13,586 nt of DNA from JANOQP01 sp044227705. GTDB lineage: Bacteria; Bacteroidota; Bacteroidia; Chitinophagales; Saprospiraceae. The notes below the pieces were generated by a model, which was given only the letters and a program-made list of their open reading frames with translations, made no database searches and had not been told where the DNA came from. The DNA lies in NCBI GenBank assembly GCA_044227705.1, contig JBGAWE010000119.1:1-13586 (forward strand), read 5' to 3'. The translations under genes and the position numbers were made by a program. Below, one piece after another: positions 1 to 8,145 of this stretch. Every line of letters starts with the position of its first letter. Position 1 is the first letter of the stretch.

Positions 1-1360
1 GCGAGGCCATCTCCTCGGGGAAGCACTTTCTCAAAACATCGAGCATGGCCGAAAAAGAGGTCGACGCGCCCGGCGACGCGCCGAGCAGCGCGGCGAGGCT
101 CCCGTCGGCGGCTGCGACCAGCTCGGTGCCGAACTCGAGGACGCCGATTTTTGCGTCGTCCTTTTTGATGACCTGAACGCGTTGCCCGGCGATGGCCAGA
201 TCCCAGTCTTCCATAGTGGCGTTTGGGAAATACTCTCGGAGCGCGGCGAAGCGGTCTTCGGGCGATTGGGCGACCTGCTCGATGAGGTATTTTGTCAAAG
301 ACAGGTTGTGCCAACCGGCGGCGAGCATGGGTAGGATGTTGTCCAGTTCGATGCTTTCGGGAAGATCCCAAAAGGAGCCGTTCTTCAAAAATTTGGTGGA
401 AAAACCGGCGAACGGGCCAAAAAGCAGAGCCTTTTGCCCTCCGATGATGCGCGTGTCGAGGTGCGGCACCGACATCGGCGGCGCACCGACGGTGGCTTTT
501 CCGTAAACCTTCGCCGAGTGCCGAACGACGACCGCCGGGTTTTTGCAGACGAGCCATTGGCCCGAAATCGGGAAACCGCCGTAACCCTCCGCCTCCTTGA
601 TATCGGAGTTTTGGAGGAGCGGGAGCGCGCCGCCGCCCGCGCCGATGAAGGTGAAATCGGCCAGCAGTTCGAGTTTTTTTTCTGTTGAAAGTTCGGTCGC
701 CTCGATGCGCCAGCGGCCGTCAGAGGCGCGGTCGATTTCGCGAACCTCGTGGCCGAGGAGGATTTCCACTCTGTCCATTTTTTCCAGAAAGGAGAACATG
801 GCGCGGGCCAGCGAGCCGAAATCGACGTCGGTCCCGATTTCCATGCGCGTCGCGGCGGCGGGCTGCGACGGGTCGCGGCCTTCCATGACGAGGGGCATCC
901 AGTCGGCCAGTTCGGCGGGTTTTTCCGAAAATATCATGTCCTCAAAAAGGGGAGAAGCGAGCAGGGCGCGGTGCCTTTTTTTCAAAAAATCGACGTTCTC
1001 CGAGCCCCAGACAAAGCTCAAGTGCGGCACCCGTCGGATGAACGAGCGCGGGTCGCCGATGGCCTTTTCCTCGACGAGGCCCGCCCAGAATTCTTTCGAG
1101 AACTCGAACGACGAAGCGATTTTGATGGCCTTCGAGCAGTCGACGGTGCCGCCTTTTTTCTCGGGCGTGTAGTTGAGTTCGCAGAAGGCGGAGTGGCCGG
1201 TGCCCGCGTTGTTGAGCGCTTCGGAGCTTTCGGTGGCCAGCCGGTCAAGGCGTTCGAGGATGGTGATGCGGAGGCTCGGGTCGAGTTTTTTCAACAGGAC
1301 GCCGAGCGTGGCGGACATGATTCCGCCGCCGATGAGGACGACGTGGGAGCGGTTTGGCAT
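1..1360 (-). CDS. mqo: Malate:quinone oxidoreductase, C-terminus cut by window edge
   Basis: This enzyme is an FAD-dependent peripheral membrane dehydrogenase that oxidises malate to oxaloacetate and passes electrons to the quinone pool (TCA cycle and respiration, Pfam Mqo). Reading the minus strand from the ATG at 1358-1360 gives 453 uninterrupted codons. The N-terminus has the dinucleotide-binding stretch VVLIGGGIMSATLG, then the family signature NNAGTGHSAFCELNYTPE at about residues 50-67. Later comes GGQKALLFGPFAGFSTKF, a hallmark near the middle to C-terminal third. The last visible residues, AMLDVLRKCFPEEMA, match the usual C-terminal region, so perhaps 40-50 residues are missing beyond base 1. 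The start is the only ATG placing the FAD loop at the extreme N-terminus. The gene is divergent from the glucosaminidase gene. No frameshift or missing motif is seen. The identification rests on signature recognition and is secure; the quinone used (probably menaquinone) is inference. Confidence 0.95.
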   Translation of the reverse strand, partial: MPNRSHVVLIGGGIMSATLGVLLKKLDPSLRITILERLDRLATESSEALNNAGTGHSAFCELNYTPEKKGGTVDCSKAIKIASSFEFSKEFWAGLVEEKAIGDPRSFIRRVPHLSFVWGSENVDFLKKRHRALLASPLFEDMIFSEKPAELADWMPLVMEGRDPSQPAAATRMEIGTDVDFGSLARAMFSFLEKMDRVEILLGHEVREIDRASDGRWRIEATELSTEKKLELLADFTFIGAGGGALPLLQNSDIKEAEGYGGFPISGQWLVCKNPAVVVRHSAKVYGKATVGAPPMSVPHLDTRIIGGQKALLFGPFAGFSTKFLKNGSFWDLPESIELDNILPMLAAGWHNLSLTKYLIEQVAQSPEDRFAALREYFPNATMEDWDLAIAGQRVQVIKKDDAKIGVLEFGTELVAAADGSLAALLGASPGASTSFSAMLDVLRKCFPEEMAS

Positions 1361-1533
1361 TCTGAAAGCAGGCTGAAAACGACGGGGCAAAAATGAAACG
1401 GCGCGGACAAATCCCGGATTAGCCCAGGCCGCCAGACGACACCCGGCTGACGATTTTCAACAATGAGAAAACGACCGCCGACGTTTGGCGCAAAAATTGA
1501 CCTTCCACCTGACGACAAACTTACACTGCGGCA

Positions 1534-1557
1534 GACCGGCCGATCGACCGGCCGACC
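1534..1557. repeat. Two-copy 12-nt tandem repeat / imperfect palindrome in divergent spacer
   Basis: GACCGGCCGATC (1534-1545) is followed directly by GACCGGCCGACC (1546-1557), 11 of 12 identical. The same stretch contains an 18-bp imperfect palindrome, CGGCCGATC/GACCGGCCG (1537-1554), with 8 of 9 positions symmetrical. It lies 23 bp before the glucosaminidase ATG in the 219-bp spacer 1361-1579, which holds no gene I can support. An operator or a short 5'-UTR hairpin is possible. The 8-mer GACCGGCC also occurs several times inside coding sequence here (for example near 5625, 6040 and 6385), so the repeat may only reflect composition. Confidence 0.4.
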
Positions 1558-1579
1558 GAGCCGATTTAGGTTGATTTTT

Positions 1580-2284
1580 ATGCCAAAACTGATTCTCGCC
1601 CCCCTTGTGGCCGGGCTGTTGCTGATCAGGAGCGCAGCCGCCCAAGACTTCCCCGACCTCGACAGCTACGTCGAAAAGAACCTTCCCTACGCCCTCGCCC
1701 ATGCGCAGCCGAGGGGCATCCCCGTTTCCATTTGCCTCGGGCAGGCCATCGTTGAGAGTGCCTATGGCCAGTCGAAACTGGCGGTCGAGGGCAACAACCA
1801 TTTCGGAATGAAGCGCGGTGGCTCATGGCGGGCAAGCGTCGTGATGATGGTCGACGACGAAGTCGACTCAACAGGGCGGCTGCGGCCCTCGCGCTTCCGC
1901 GCCTACCGTTCGGTGGATGACTCCTTCCTCGACTACGCGGAGAACCTCGCCACCTTCCCCGTCTATCGCAAGCTCTTTTCGATACCGAAGAACGACTACC
2001 GCCGCTGGGCTTTCGGCCTTCAAAAATGCGGCTACGCAAGCAGCCCGAAGTACGCCCAGCTCCTCATCTCCGTCATCGAACTGGGCGGCCTCGACCGCTT
2101 CGATCTTCCTCAAAAACACCGGGGCTGGCACCACGAGCCGATGGCCGCTTGGTGGCTCGACTTCCCAGTCGACGAGCCTGAAAAGCCGGGGCAAAACCCC
2201 GAGTCGCCCGACCCCGCGCCCGACGAACGGGCCGCGATGGTCGCCTGTTTTTTCAATGAAAGAGAGGGCGCGGCGGCACTTTGA
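1580..2284 (+). CDS. Secreted glucosaminidase-family (GH73-like) peptidoglycan hydrolase
   Basis: This is a 234-residue exported muramidase/N-acetylglucosaminidase-type protein (Pfam Glucosaminidase, PF01832) expected to cleave the glycan strands of peptidoglycan in the periplasm. I chose the ATG at 1580 because it begins a signal peptide (MPKLILAPLVAGLLLIRSAAAQ, cleavage near residue 21); an in-frame ATG at 1463 would add 39 basic, non-signal residues. The catalytic region is CLGQAIVESAYGQSKLA (about 52-68), with Glu59 the expected general acid, followed by the family's N-N-H-F-G-M-K motif (72-78). FRAYRSVDDSFLDYAENL (107-124) and LQKCGYASSPKYAQLL (147-162) are further family blocks; the usual G-Y-A-T-D is here G-Y-A-S-S. 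No LysM or SH3 wall-binding domain is present. The Pro/Asp/Glu-rich tail (197-217) looks disordered. The gene converges on the FG-GAP gene with an 8-bp gap, so the two transcripts probably overlap at their 3' ends. Confidence 0.88.
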   Translation: MPKLILAPLVAGLLLIRSAAAQDFPDLDSYVEKNLPYALAHAQPRGIPVSICLGQAIVESAYGQSKLAVEGNNHFGMKRGGSWRASVVMMVDDEVDSTGRLRPSRFRAYRSVDDSFLDYAENLATFPVYRKLFSIPKNDYRRWAFGLQKCGYASSPKYAQLLISVIELGGLDRFDLPQKHRGWHHEPMAAWWLDFPVDEPEKPGQNPESPDPAPDERAAMVACFFNEREGAAAL

Positions 2285-2292
2285 AAGAGGGC

Positions 2293-5200
2293 TTATTTGC
2301 TTTTTTGAATCTGCCGTTTCAGCACCGCAATCGCGCCGTTGTTCCGCGCCGCGAGCGCGATTTCCCCGCCGCCGGAGGTTTTCACCCAAGCCAAGTCGCG
2401 GAACTGCCCGCGCAGCCGCAGCCCTGTTTCCGCCATCGGCAGGCTGGTTAAATGGCCCTTCCCGTCGTTCAAAACGACCGAGCCATAGTTGCCGTCGAGC
2501 CGCCCGATTTCGGGGTTCGCGTCGAAGAAATTGCCGACCATCAGCAAGTCAGGCGAGCCGTTTCCGTCGAAATCCTTTATCGAAATGGCCTCGATGGACG
2601 AAAATTGGATGTCCCTCGGCAGTTCGTGCACGGAGAATTTCCCGCCCCCGAGGTTCTCCACCCAGACCGAAGCGAGCTGCTCGACCTTCCACTTTTGCGC
2701 TGCGTCGAGTGCCGCCTGCCCGAAGAAATCGGCCGCCTTCGCTTTTGAATAGTCCGAATAGTGCAGGTACTTTTTCTTGATGCTCGGAATCTGCTGCGCC
2801 ATCTCGTCGCGGCTGGCGAACATGAGTTCCGTCCCCTTGTAGTCGTAGGTAAGGAGTTGGTCCATCTGCCCGTTCTTGTCGAAGTCGGCGGCGTAGAGGC
2901 GCACTGGCTTGTCGGGCGAGGCGGCGATCTTCGAGTTCAGACCATAGTTCCCTGCCACGAAATCCAGGTCGCCGTCGCCGTCGAGGTCGGCTGCGGAGAG
3001 GCAGTTCCACCAGCCGCTCATCTGTTCGAGGCCGGTGTTTTTGGCCGGTTCGAGCCGACCTTTTTTGTTGAAAAAAATGGAGAGCGGCATCCAGTCGCCC
3101 GCCACCGCGAGGTCTTGCCAGCCGTCGCCGTCGAGGTCGGCCCAGATGGCGGATTTGACAAAACCGGTCGTTTGCAAGCCCGCTGCCCGGTCGGCAATTG
3201 TGTTTTTGAAAACCCCGCGCCCGTCGTTCTCCATCAAATAACTGGCGGGCGGCTTCCCATAATTCCACGCGACAGAGCGGCCGCCGAGGAACAGGTCAAC
3301 GTCTCCGTCGTGGTCAAAATCGCAGGGCGCGGCGCAGGAACCGTTGAAAGAAATGCCCGCAAACGCGCTGTTTTCCCTTAAAAAACCTCCCTTTCCATCG
3401 TTTTTGTAAAGCCGGGGCTGCAAGGCCGGGTCGCCGTCGCGGAACTCGTTGCCCCCGCTGACGACCATCAAATCGAGGTCTTTGTCGCCGTCCGCATCGA
3501 AAAGGGCCGCGCCGACGTCCTCGTTCAAACTGTCCTTTTCGAGCGCGGCGGTTTTGACGGCCGTGAATTTTCCAGCTTTGTTTTGAATGAAAACCTGCCC
3601 CGCCTGCCGCTTCGCCCCACCGACGAAGAAATCCTCCAGCCCGTCGCCGTTGACATCGCCGACGGCGAGCTTCGGCCCCTCCGTCGAGTTCATGTTCGGG
3701 ATGAGCCGCTCGCGGTTGAACTCGACAAACTTCGGGTCGGTGTGCTTCCAGTTCAGTCCAAAACTTTCCGATACGTCGGCAAAAAGCGGCTGCCGCGAGA
3801 CCGGCGGGATGAGTTTTTTGAAATCAAACCGGCCCTTTGCCGCCGATTCTTTCACGGTCAAAACCTGGTCGGCCGCGACGTTGGTCAGCACCTCAAAATC
3901 CCCCTTCGGCCAGACGACGGTCAACGAATCGAGCATCGCTTTTTCGCCGAGGCCGATGATCATCCTGTTCGGCTCGACAGAGGATTCAAACCCGCGCGTC
4001 GGGAAGTTCTCCTGAAAAACCTGCTTCCTGTTCGCCGCCCGGTAGACGACGCGGGCGCCGATGCCGGAGGTGTTTTTGCCCGCGCCCTCGAATTTGATTT
4101 TCAAAAAGTGCCTTCCCTGCTCGGCAATCTTCCCGGCATCGACGGTCTTGTTTTGATAGACAAAAGCTTCCTCGTTGATGTTGTTGATGGCGAGGTCGAG
4201 GTCGCCGTCGTTGTCGAGGTCGGCGTAGACGGAGCCGTTCGAGAAGCTCTTGTCATCCAATCCCCAAGCCCGCGACTGGTCTGCGAAACTGGTCCCGCCC
4301 CGGTTCTGGTAGGCGAAGTTCGGCACCTTGATGCTCGGCATCATCTTGATCATCTTGAGGTCGTTGTCGTCGATGCCCTCCTCTTTCAGCTTGAACTGGA
4401 TACTGTCGACCTCCACGAACTTCGCGTAGTCGAGGTCGTTCGAGCGGCGCATGATGCCGTTGGAGATGTGGATGTCGCGCCAGCCGTCGAGGTCGAGGTC
4501 GGCCACGAGGGCCGACCAGCTCCAGTCGGTGTTGTAGATGCCCGCCGAGCAGGCGATTTCGCTGAAAAACGGCAGGTTTTTCCCTCCTTTTTGGGGAATC
4601 ACGCCGCAACCGAGCTGTAGGTTGTTTCGGGTGTACTGATAGTTGTACCCAAAGGAGAGCTTGTACTCATAGATGTCGAACGGCTCCTCCGCTGCGCTCG
4701 ATTTGAGGATTTGCGGGTCCTCCGGCAGCATATCGAGGGTGAGGATGTCGGGCAGGCCGTCGTTGTTCAGGTCGCCGATGTCGGTGCCCATTGTGTAGCG
4801 CGAGGTGTGGCCGATGCAGTCGTTGAGGGATTCCCGAAACGTCCCGTTTCCGTTGTTCAAATAGAGAAAATCGTCCTCGTGGAAGTCGTTGCCCACATAG
4901 ATGTCGGGCCAGCCGTCGAGGTTCACGTCGCCGACCGTCACCCCTAGGCCGTAGCCAGTGACGGGCGAGAGGATGCCCGCCTGCTGCGTTACGTCGGTGA
5001 AATGGTCGCCGTCGTTGCGCATCAATTTGTCTCCGGCGGTCGGGTGGGGCTTGTTGCGCAGGTCTTTGACCGTCCCGAAAGTCCCGTTCGCGTGAACGCT
5101 GTGACGCAGGATGTAGACGTCGAGGTCGCCGTCGAGGTCGTAGTCGAGGAAGGCGGCCTGCGTCGAGTATCCCTCGAAGGCGAGGCCCCAGCGGTAGGCG

Positions 5201-5709
5201 TCCTCCTCGAAGGTCGGCTGGCCCGCTGCGTTGTTTCCCCTGTTCAAAAAGAGGAGGTTGTGGCCCTCAATGCCCGGGTGCTTCCCGACGCGGCTCACAT
5301 AGATGTCGAGCCGCCCGTCGCCGTCAACGTCGACGATGGTCGCGCCGGTCGTCCAGCCCTTTTCGACGGAGATGCCGGAGGCCTCCGTCACGTCGTCGAA
5401 CTTGAAGCCGCCCCGGTTGAGGTAGAGCTTCGGCTGGCCCATGTTGGAGGTGAAGAACAGGTCGCAAAGCCCGTCGCTGTTCACGTCGCCCGCCGCGACG
5501 CCGCCCCCGTTGTAGAAATAGAGGTAGTTGAGGACGTTCAGCTCCGGTTTTTCAACCAAATCATTGGAAAAATGAACGCCCGTCGCCGCTGAGGGCATCC
5601 GCTCGAAGCGGGTGGGGCCGGTGGGCCGGTCGGTGGGTTCGTCGGTTTTGGGGTTCTTGCAGCAGGTGAAAACAGTCAGGGCGAGAATGAGAGCGACCGT
5701 TCTGGACAT
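2293..5709 (-). CDS. FG-GAP/VCBS-repeat lipoprotein with central ASPIC/UnbV domain
   Basis: This is a 1138-residue exported beta-propeller protein. Its start is the ATG at 5707-5709, where MSRTVALILALTVFTCC forms a lipoprotein-type signal with Cys16/Cys17; the -1 Thr makes the lipobox imperfect. An in-frame ATG 60 bp upstream would bury the signal, so it was rejected. Fourteen calcium-binding D-x-[DN]-x-[DN]-G-x-x-D-type motifs are visible (one has K in place of the Gly), for example DVDGDGRLD near 128-136 and DLDGDGDLD near 908-916. Seven precede and seven follow an ASPIC/UnbV domain at about 543-620 (GIGARVVYRAANRKQVFQEN onward), which suggests two seven-bladed propellers. The Lys/Asp/Glu-rich stretch after the Cys resembles Bacteroidota surface-export tails. 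The gene lies 88 bp downstream of a TonB receptor on the same strand, where a SusD-like protein often sits. A surface ligand-binding or accessory role is inferred; no enzymatic motif is seen. Confidence 0.9.
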   Translation of the reverse strand: MSRTVALILALTVFTCCKNPKTDEPTDRPTGPTRFERMPSAATGVHFSNDLVEKPELNVLNYLYFYNGGGVAAGDVNSDGLCDLFFTSNMGQPKLYLNRGGFKFDDVTEASGISVEKGWTTGATIVDVDGDGRLDIYVSRVGKHPGIEGHNLLFLNRGNNAAGQPTFEEDAYRWGLAFEGYSTQAAFLDYDLDGDLDVYILRHSVHANGTFGTVKDLRNKPHPTAGDKLMRNDGDHFTDVTQQAGILSPVTGYGLGVTVGDVNLDGWPDIYVGNDFHEDDFLYLNNGNGTFRESLNDCIGHTSRYTMGTDIGDLNNDGLPDILTLDMLPEDPQILKSSAAEEPFDIYEYKLSFGYNYQYTRNNLQLGCGVIPQKGGKNLPFFSEIACSAGIYNTDWSWSALVADLDLDGWRDIHISNGIMRRSNDLDYAKFVEVDSIQFKLKEEGIDDNDLKMIKMMPSIKVPNFAYQNRGGTSFADQSRAWGLDDKSFSNGSVYADLDNDGDLDLAINNINEEAFVYQNKTVDAGKIAEQGRHFLKIKFEGAGKNTSGIGARVVYRAANRKQVFQENFPTRGFESSVEPNRMIIGLGEKAMLDSLTVVWPKGDFEVLTNVAADQVLTVKESAAKGRFDFKKLIPPVSRQPLFADVSESFGLNWKHTDPKFVEFNRERLIPNMNSTEGPKLAVGDVNGDGLEDFFVGGAKRQAGQVFIQNKAGKFTAVKTAALEKDSLNEDVGAALFDADGDKDLDLMVVSGGNEFRDGDPALQPRLYKNDGKGGFLRENSAFAGISFNGSCAAPCDFDHDGDVDLFLGGRSVAWNYGKPPASYLMENDGRGVFKNTIADRAAGLQTTGFVKSAIWADLDGDGWQDLAVAGDWMPLSIFFNKKGRLEPAKNTGLEQMSGWWNCLSAADLDGDGDLDFVAGNYGLNSKIAASPDKPVRLYAADFDKNGQMDQLLTYDYKGTELMFASRDEMAQQIPSIKKKYLHYSDYSKAKAADFFGQAALDAAQKWKVEQLASVWVENLGGGKFSVHELPRDIQFSSIEAISIKDFDGNGSPDLLMVGNFFDANPEIGRLDGNYGSVVLNDGKGHLTSLPMAETGLRLRGQFRDLAWVKTSGGGEIALAARNNGAIAVLKRQIQKSK

Positions 5710-5714
5710 AGTGA

Positions 5715-5773
5715 GATTTTGGAAAAAGAAGGGCGAAAGTAGAAATTCCTCTTGCCCGACTTTTTCCAAAATC
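5715..5773. repeat. Perfect 14-bp inverted repeat in FG-GAP gene leader
   Basis: GATTTTGGAAAAAG (5715-5728) and CTTTTTCCAAAATC (5760-5773) are exact reverse complements separated by 31 nt. A second complementary pair, GGGC (5731-5734) and GCCC (5754-5757), nests inside. The structure fills most of the spacer between the TonB receptor stop and the FG-GAP start. In the minus-strand transcript it could fold into a long AU-rich stem 5 nt upstream of the start codon, or the arms could be an operator around a promoter. It lacks the GC-stem plus T-run shape of a standard terminator. Confidence 0.75.
5734..5741 (-). promoter_or_regulatory. Possible -7 box for the FG-GAP/ASPIC gene
   Basis: On the minus strand the sequence reads TACTTTCG, one mismatch from the Bacteroidota -7 consensus TAnnTTTG. 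It lies 24 bp before the FG-GAP start codon and inside the loop of the 14-bp inverted repeat. A TTG occurs 25 nt upstream of the box, a looser spacing than the usual 19-21. If real, the gene has its own promoter in addition to read-through from the receptor gene. Confidence 0.3.
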
Positions 5774-5797
5774 CGCCAACCTGCGCTTTTGAATTCA

Positions 5798-8062
5798 TCA
5801 AAAGAACACGGTCGCCCCTGCCTTCAAAAAGAACGGCGTGCCCGGCGTGAAGCATATTTCCGTCACCGGCGATGCCTCGTTTTGCAGGCGCGTCTCGGTC
5901 TCGAACTGCGCCTCCTTCCATTTTGTGTTGAGCAAATTCTGGGCGGTCAGCCCGATTTCCCACCTTTTTTGGCTGAAACGAATGGAGCCGTCGACCACAA
6001 AATAGCCCTCGGCTATGAGGCTGTTGTCCTCGTTCGCGGGCCGGTCGCCGACCCAGCGGGCATCGAGCGACGCGCCGAAACCGCTTTTACCCCTGAAATC
6101 AAGACCGCCCTGCCCGACGTGGGTGGGCGCGAGCGGGATGCGGTCCTCGCCCTTCGGCGCGTCGATGGCGCGGCCGTGCGAATAGGCGTAGTCGGCGTCG
6201 AAAAAGAGGGTCGGCGAGAGCTGCCAGCGAACCGAGAGGTCGGCGCCGAGCCGCTGAGTCTTTCCGCCCGCCTCGACGACGGCCGCGTCGCCGACGTAAA
6301 CGAACTCCTGTGCCAGCCCCATCTGCCAAAACGCGCCGCCCACGACCAGCTTCGGCAGCGGCTTGGCGAAGAAGCCGAGGTCGAGGCCGGTCGCGCGGGG
6401 CAGCCCGTCGCGCCCATCGGTCGGGACGACGGAGCGCGCGTCGTTCGAGTGGAAGCCGGTCCCGGCGGAGCAATAGAGTTCGAGGTTTTTCGAGATGGCA
6501 TATCTCAAAGAGAGCTTCGGCGAGGCGATGCCCTTCGACTCGCTGGCCGGCCGCCCGGCGGTCGAGTCGAGGAGGTCTTCATAGGAAAAGCGGAACTCGT
6601 CGAGCCGCAGCCCGGCCGTCAGCGACCAGTTTTTGGCAAAGTCCCAGTTGGCGGAGCCGAAAAGGGCGGCGTTCGCCTCGTCGATGTTGCCGAGCTTGAG
6701 GCGGCGGTTGAGCGTCGTGCGCTTCGTGACGAAGCTCAGCTCACTGTTCTCGGTCTGGTCGAGGCGCAGGTCGAGGCCGGTCGAGAGGGCGAGGTTTTTC
6801 CCAAAAAGCCGCGTCTGCGACTGCCATGAGCCGCGATAGCCATAAATGTCTCGGTTCTCTTTTTGGCGGATTTCGTCGCCCGCAACGGGGTTTTCGAGGA
6901 AGAAGGTGAAGTTTGAAAACAGCTCGAAGCGGTACCTCGAGACGTAAAACTGGTTCTTGAAAAAGCTGTGGTCGTTGACGGCGGTGAGCAGTTCCGCGCT
7001 CAAATTGGTGCGGCCGGTGCTCCCGCCCTCCGAGTTGTCGACGGAGCCGAAGCGGCTCAACTGGCCCGACTCAACAAGCCGGTCTGGAATCTGCCCCGAG
7101 GCGTTCCATTCGCTCGAAAAGGTTGAAAACGAGAGGGTTAGGTATTTCTTTTCGTCAAAATCGGCCCGGTATTTCCCCATCAAATTGGAACGGCGGAAGC
7201 CCTGCGGGTCGTCGAAATAGCTGTTGGAAAACAGGTGCTCGCCCGCCAAGTAGGCCGATTGGCCGCGCTGCCTCGCCCGGTCGCCGAGCAGGTCGACGGC
7301 GGCAACGGCCCGCGCCGTCTCGAACTGGCCCGCCTCTAATTTCACGAAGGAGCGGTCGAGCGCGTCCTTCGTCCGAAACCGCACGGCACCTGCCGTGGCG
7401 AAGTCTCCGACCGAGGCATCGTAGCAGCCCTTCTGAAAATCGACGCCGCCAATCATTTCGGGGATGACCCAGTGGAGGTCGGCGTAGCCCTGCCCGTGCG
7501 CGTGGGAGACCATGTTGACCGGCAGGCCGTCGACGGAGAGGGCGACGTCGGTGCCGTGGTCGATGTCGAAGCCGCGCAGGAAGATTTGTTCGGCCTTACC
7601 GCCGCCCGCGTGCTGCGCGATGACCACGCCGGGGACGAAGCGCAGCACATCCTGCGAGGATTGGATGGGCTTCATCTCAAAATCGAGCGCGGAGAGCGTC
7701 GAAAGCGGCCGCGCCGCCCCCGCCGAGACCTCGACCGAGGCGAGGTCGAGTGCCGTCGGTTTAAGCATGAATTTGACGGAGGCCGTCTCGTGGTCGGCCA
7801 CGCGGACGGTCTGAATGGCCGTCTCGAAGCCGATGAAGGTGACCGTCAGCACATAGTCGCCCGCCGCGAGGTCGGCAAAAGCGAACACGCCCAGTTCGTT
7901 GGAGGCCGTCGAGAGGCTGCCCGGCTCAAGGCGGACGACGGCCCCGGCGACCTCCGCGTTTGACTCGGCATCGGCAACGAGGCCCCGGATGGTGCCGTTG
8001 TGTGCGGCGATGTTTTTCAGGAAAAAGAGGGAGAAGGCGAGGATGGTGAGGACTTGCTTCAT
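5798..8062 (-). CDS. TonB-dependent outer-membrane receptor with carboxypeptidase-regulatory-like N-domain
   Basis: This is a 754-residue TonB-dependent transporter that would import a scarce ligand across the outer membrane using TonB/ExbBD energy. The start at 8060-8062 gives a signal peptide (MKQVLTILAFSLFFLKNIAA). Residues about 22-100 form a CarbopepD_reg_2-type Ig-like domain (GTIRGLVADAESNAEVAGA through the GDYVLTVTFIGFE strand). The plug spans about 115-232 and includes FLRGFDIDHGTDVALSVDGL and the His-rich loop VSHAHGQGYADLH (185-197). The remainder is a 22-strand-type barrel ending in the expected C-terminal Phe. The C-terminal block with EAQFETETRLQN and CFTPGTPFFLKAG belongs, as I recall it, to a widespread receptor subfamily of unassigned substrate. 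It is not SusC-like in size (about 1000 residues) and has no SusD neighbour. It is probably co-transcribed with the FG-GAP/ASPIC lipoprotein downstream. The ligand is unknown; metal chelate or cofactor uptake is only a guess from the His-rich plug. Confidence 0.93.
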   Translation of the reverse strand: MKQVLTILAFSLFFLKNIAAHNGTIRGLVADAESNAEVAGAVVRLEPGSLSTASNELGVFAFADLAAGDYVLTVTFIGFETAIQTVRVADHETASVKFMLKPTALDLASVEVSAGAARPLSTLSALDFEMKPIQSSQDVLRFVPGVVIAQHAGGGKAEQIFLRGFDIDHGTDVALSVDGLPVNMVSHAHGQGYADLHWVIPEMIGGVDFQKGCYDASVGDFATAGAVRFRTKDALDRSFVKLEAGQFETARAVAAVDLLGDRARQRGQSAYLAGEHLFSNSYFDDPQGFRRSNLMGKYRADFDEKKYLTLSFSTFSSEWNASGQIPDRLVESGQLSRFGSVDNSEGGSTGRTNLSAELLTAVNDHSFFKNQFYVSRYRFELFSNFTFFLENPVAGDEIRQKENRDIYGYRGSWQSQTRLFGKNLALSTGLDLRLDQTENSELSFVTKRTTLNRRLKLGNIDEANAALFGSANWDFAKNWSLTAGLRLDEFRFSYEDLLDSTAGRPASESKGIASPKLSLRYAISKNLELYCSAGTGFHSNDARSVVPTDGRDGLPRATGLDLGFFAKPLPKLVVGGAFWQMGLAQEFVYVGDAAVVEAGGKTQRLGADLSVRWQLSPTLFFDADYAYSHGRAIDAPKGEDRIPLAPTHVGQGGLDFRGKSGFGASLDARWVGDRPANEDNSLIAEGYFVVDGSIRFSQKRWEIGLTAQNLLNTKWKEAQFETETRLQNEASPVTEICFTPGTPFFLKAGATVFF

Positions 8063-8079
8063 ACAGGAATTGTTTTGGC

Positions 8080-8087
8080 CAAAGCTA
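8080..8087 (-). promoter_or_regulatory. Candidate -7 box for the TonB receptor gene
   Basis: The minus strand reads TAGCTTTG, an exact match to the Bacteroidota TAnnTTTG -7 element, 17 bp before the receptor start codon. The expected -33 TTG is only found 29 nt upstream of the box, further than usual. The box falls just downstream of the terminator at 8146-8177, where a fresh promoter would be needed. Confidence 0.45.
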
Positions 8088-8145
8088 CGAACGGCGGGCG
8101 CGGACGGATTTTTCAGCAAGGTTTTTGGCCGCCAAATTCATGGCG

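Noticed and set aside
749..1396. Plus-strand frames opposite mqo
   Set aside because: The minus strand encodes an intact, clearly recognisable Mqo over the same region.
3583..4620. Plus-strand 345-codon frame antisense to the FG-GAP gene
   Set aside because: The Val/Glu/Asp-rich pattern is the mirror of the repeated D-x-D-x-D-G codons on the minus strand; no start signal or family is seen.
2900..5500. Recurring plus-strand GTCGCCGTCGAGGTCG-like repeats
   Set aside because: These are the reverse complement of the repeated D-L-D-G-D-G-D type codons of the FG-GAP protein, not an independent DNA repeat or CRISPR array.
5715..5773. Invertible phase-variation promoter
   Set aside because: Not called as such: the 31-nt segment is much shorter than known Bacteroidota invertible promoters and no recombinase gene is in the window. 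Kept only as an alternative in the findings.
5612..6829. Plus-strand 405-codon frame opposite the TonB receptor
   Set aside because: It spans the end of one real gene, an intergenic region and the start of another on the opposite strand; composition is typical of a shadow.
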